Shown: in pieces, positions 62,933 to 64,000 of the stretch | Layout: the number at the start of each line of letters is the position of its first letter | How positions within the stretch are numbered: the first letter of the stretch is position 1 | Source of the DNA: an uncultured SAR86 cluster bacterium | GTDB taxonomy: Bacteria; Pseudomonadota; Gammaproteobacteria; Magnimaribacterales; D2472 | Length of the DNA: 64,000 bases | NCBI GenBank assembly: GCA_902593675.1 | Contig: CACJJI010000001.1 | Span: forward strand, 320,957-384,956 | Direction: 5' to 3' | The notes under the pieces: generated by a model | Seen by the model: the letters and a program-made list of their open reading frames with translations, nothing else | Told to the model about the DNA's origin: nothing | The model's database searches: none | Made by a program: the position numbers and the translations under genes

Positions 62933-64000
62933 TTATTTATTTGCTAGTTCTGAAAATTTTATCACCTTTACTTTAGATTTAAGGGCGGAATCTAATTTTT
63001 CAATGAGCAGATTTTCTAAAATCACCATTCTATACTGATCAAGCTGTTGAGGCTGACTTTGAATCCAAGATCTAAATTGCTCACCATCTTTGTACTTCTC
63101 AGCTTCCTCATCTATAAAAGCATTCAAATCATCCTCTTTTACTTCAAGTTCATATTTTTGTACTAAAGCTGAAAACAAGAGATCGAGTCTCACTCTTTTT
63201 TCGGCATTTTCTTTAAAATCTTCAATTGGATAAAGATCCTCAGGAGCATTTTCAACAGTTTGACCCATACGCATTAATGAATCCTTACGCATTAGTTCAG
63301 CCTGCTCAGCAACCGTAGCATTTGGTACTTTAAAATCATTGCTTTGAAGAAGCGTCTCATAAATAGATTCTTTGGTAAGAGATTTTTCTTGTTGCTTGAT
63401 CTCTCCTTCCATTCGTCTTGAAATCTCAGCACGAAAGCTACTTTCATCAGAGACATCTTGCATTGCTAATTTTTCAAAAAGCTCCTTATCAATTTTTGCT
63501 TTATGCATCTCTTGCACTTCATGAACGGTGATAAAGAATTCAGCCTCCTTGCCAGCCAGATCTTTTTTAAAATAGTCTTCAGGAAAATTTGTTTTGAATG
63601 AAAAGCTTTCTCCAGATTTCTTGCCAACTAAGTTGTCCTCAAATCCTGGAATCATAGATTTTGAACCAATAACCAATTTAAAACCTTTGGATTCATTCCC
63701 TTCAAAACCCTCACCATCAATTTTACCTTCAAAATCAATAATTAATTGATCTTTTTCTTTTGCAACTCTCTCAACCTTTTGCCATTCGCAATACCTTTCC
63801 AAAATATCATCAATTGCCAAGTCAATATCCGAGTCGTCAAGAGTGATTTCAGATTTTTCAAAACTTTTCCATCGAGAAAGTTTTGGCTTGATTTCTGGAA
63901 AAACTTCAAAAACTGCTGAATACGAAATGGGCTTTGAAGCATCCTCGCTTTCTATGCTAATTGTAGGTGAAGATGCAGGTTTAACATTCTGCTCTTGAAG
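62933..64000 (-). CDS. tig: Trigger factor (5' end beyond the window)
   Basis: Ribosome-associated chaperone and prolyl isomerase, cut by the window edge. The track ORF starts at an internal TTG (63820). The same frame stays open to base 64000 and translates to family sequence there (LQEQNVKPASSPTI and SYSAVFEVFPEIKPKL, part of the ribosome-binding domain). A FKBP-type domain follows (DFEGKIDGEGFEGNESKGF, IPGFEDNLVGKKSGE), then the C-terminal chaperone arms. About 356 of the usual 430 residues are present. It begins the tig-clpPX-lon run. Confidence 0.95.
   Translation of the reverse strand, partial: LQEQNVKPASSPTISIESEDASKPISYSAVFEVFPEIKPKLSRWKSFEKSEITLDDSDIDLAIDDILERYCEWQKVERVAKEKDQLIIDFEGKIDGEGFEGNESKGFKLVIGSKSMIPGFEDNLVGKKSGESFSFKTNFPEDYFKKDLAGKEAEFFITVHEVQEMHKAKIDKELFEKLAMQDVSDESSFRAEISRRMEGEIKQQEKSLTKESIYETLLQSNDFKVPNATVAEQAELMRKDSLMRMGQTVENAPEDLYPIEDFKENAEKRVRLDLLFSALVQKYELEVKEDDLNAFIDEEAEKYKDGEQFRSWIQSQPQQLDQYRMVILENLLIEKLDSALKSKVKVIKFSELANK

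Noticed and set aside
63742-63942. 66-residue minus-strand ORF near the right edge
   Set aside because: It overlaps the trigger factor gene in another frame, and the tig frame encodes recognisable ribosome-binding-domain sequence there.

Overview
The window looks like chromosomal DNA of an AT-rich, compact marine gammaproteobacterium. The SAR86 clade or a close relative is my best guess. That rests on the low GC, strong AGA use for arginine, very short intergenic gaps, four TonB-dependent receptors, many Rieske/P450/SDR oxidative enzymes, and a housekeeping block in gammaproteobacterial order. The lineage is inferred; no marker was compared. No gene-free stretch exceeds about 300 bases. I see no insertion sequence, prophage or CRISPR array.

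Left part (1-9.1 kb): a prepilin peptidase, two short-chain dehydrogenases, an NTF2-like protein, and a minus-strand operon of a HsaA-like flavin monooxygenase, a KshA-like Rieske oxygenase and two 3-ketosteroid-dehydrogenase-like flavoproteins, one with a Tat signal. This set resembles the ring-opening enzymes of steroid-type polycycle degradation.

9.1-19.2 kb: an ELM1-like protein and two GT4 glycosyltransferases; a tight operon with a deazaflavin (F420)-type nitroreductase-like protein and a MacAB-type ABC exporter; glutaryl-CoA dehydrogenase; a TonB receptor.

19.2-28 kb: a second oxidative cluster (acetoacetate-decarboxylase-like, SDR, cytochrome P450 and Smr on minus; a second Rieske oxygenase and thymidine kinase on plus), then an NTF2-like protein, an Old-Yellow-Enzyme/TMADH-type reductase and alanine dehydrogenase.

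28-30.1 kb: a glycosyltransferase and a Kdo kinase whose arginine codons are mostly CGN, unlike their neighbours. They abut the 3' end of a tRNA-Ala(GGC) gene and look horizontally acquired.

30.2-41.7 kb: a thiolase-like protein overlapping an exported M20 amidohydrolase, then a LysR regulator divergent from a TonB receptor, a hydrolase-fold protein without its nucleophile serine, a DASS symporter, gamma-glutamyltransferase and an EthD protein. I read this as a possible uptake and hydrolysis locus for glutamyl or acyl-amino-acid compounds.

41.7-64 kb: gltX-dnaQ-rnhA, mltD, an oppABC-like importer without ATPase genes, two TonB receptors, fabI, ppiD, hupB, lon, clpX, clpP and tig (cut by the window edge). 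This resembles the Pseudomonas tig-to-dnaQ gene order, with the two receptors inserted and some genes lost. Clear intrinsic terminators follow the TonB-receptor genes at 16.9, 37.1, 49.2 and 52.3 kb and hupB.
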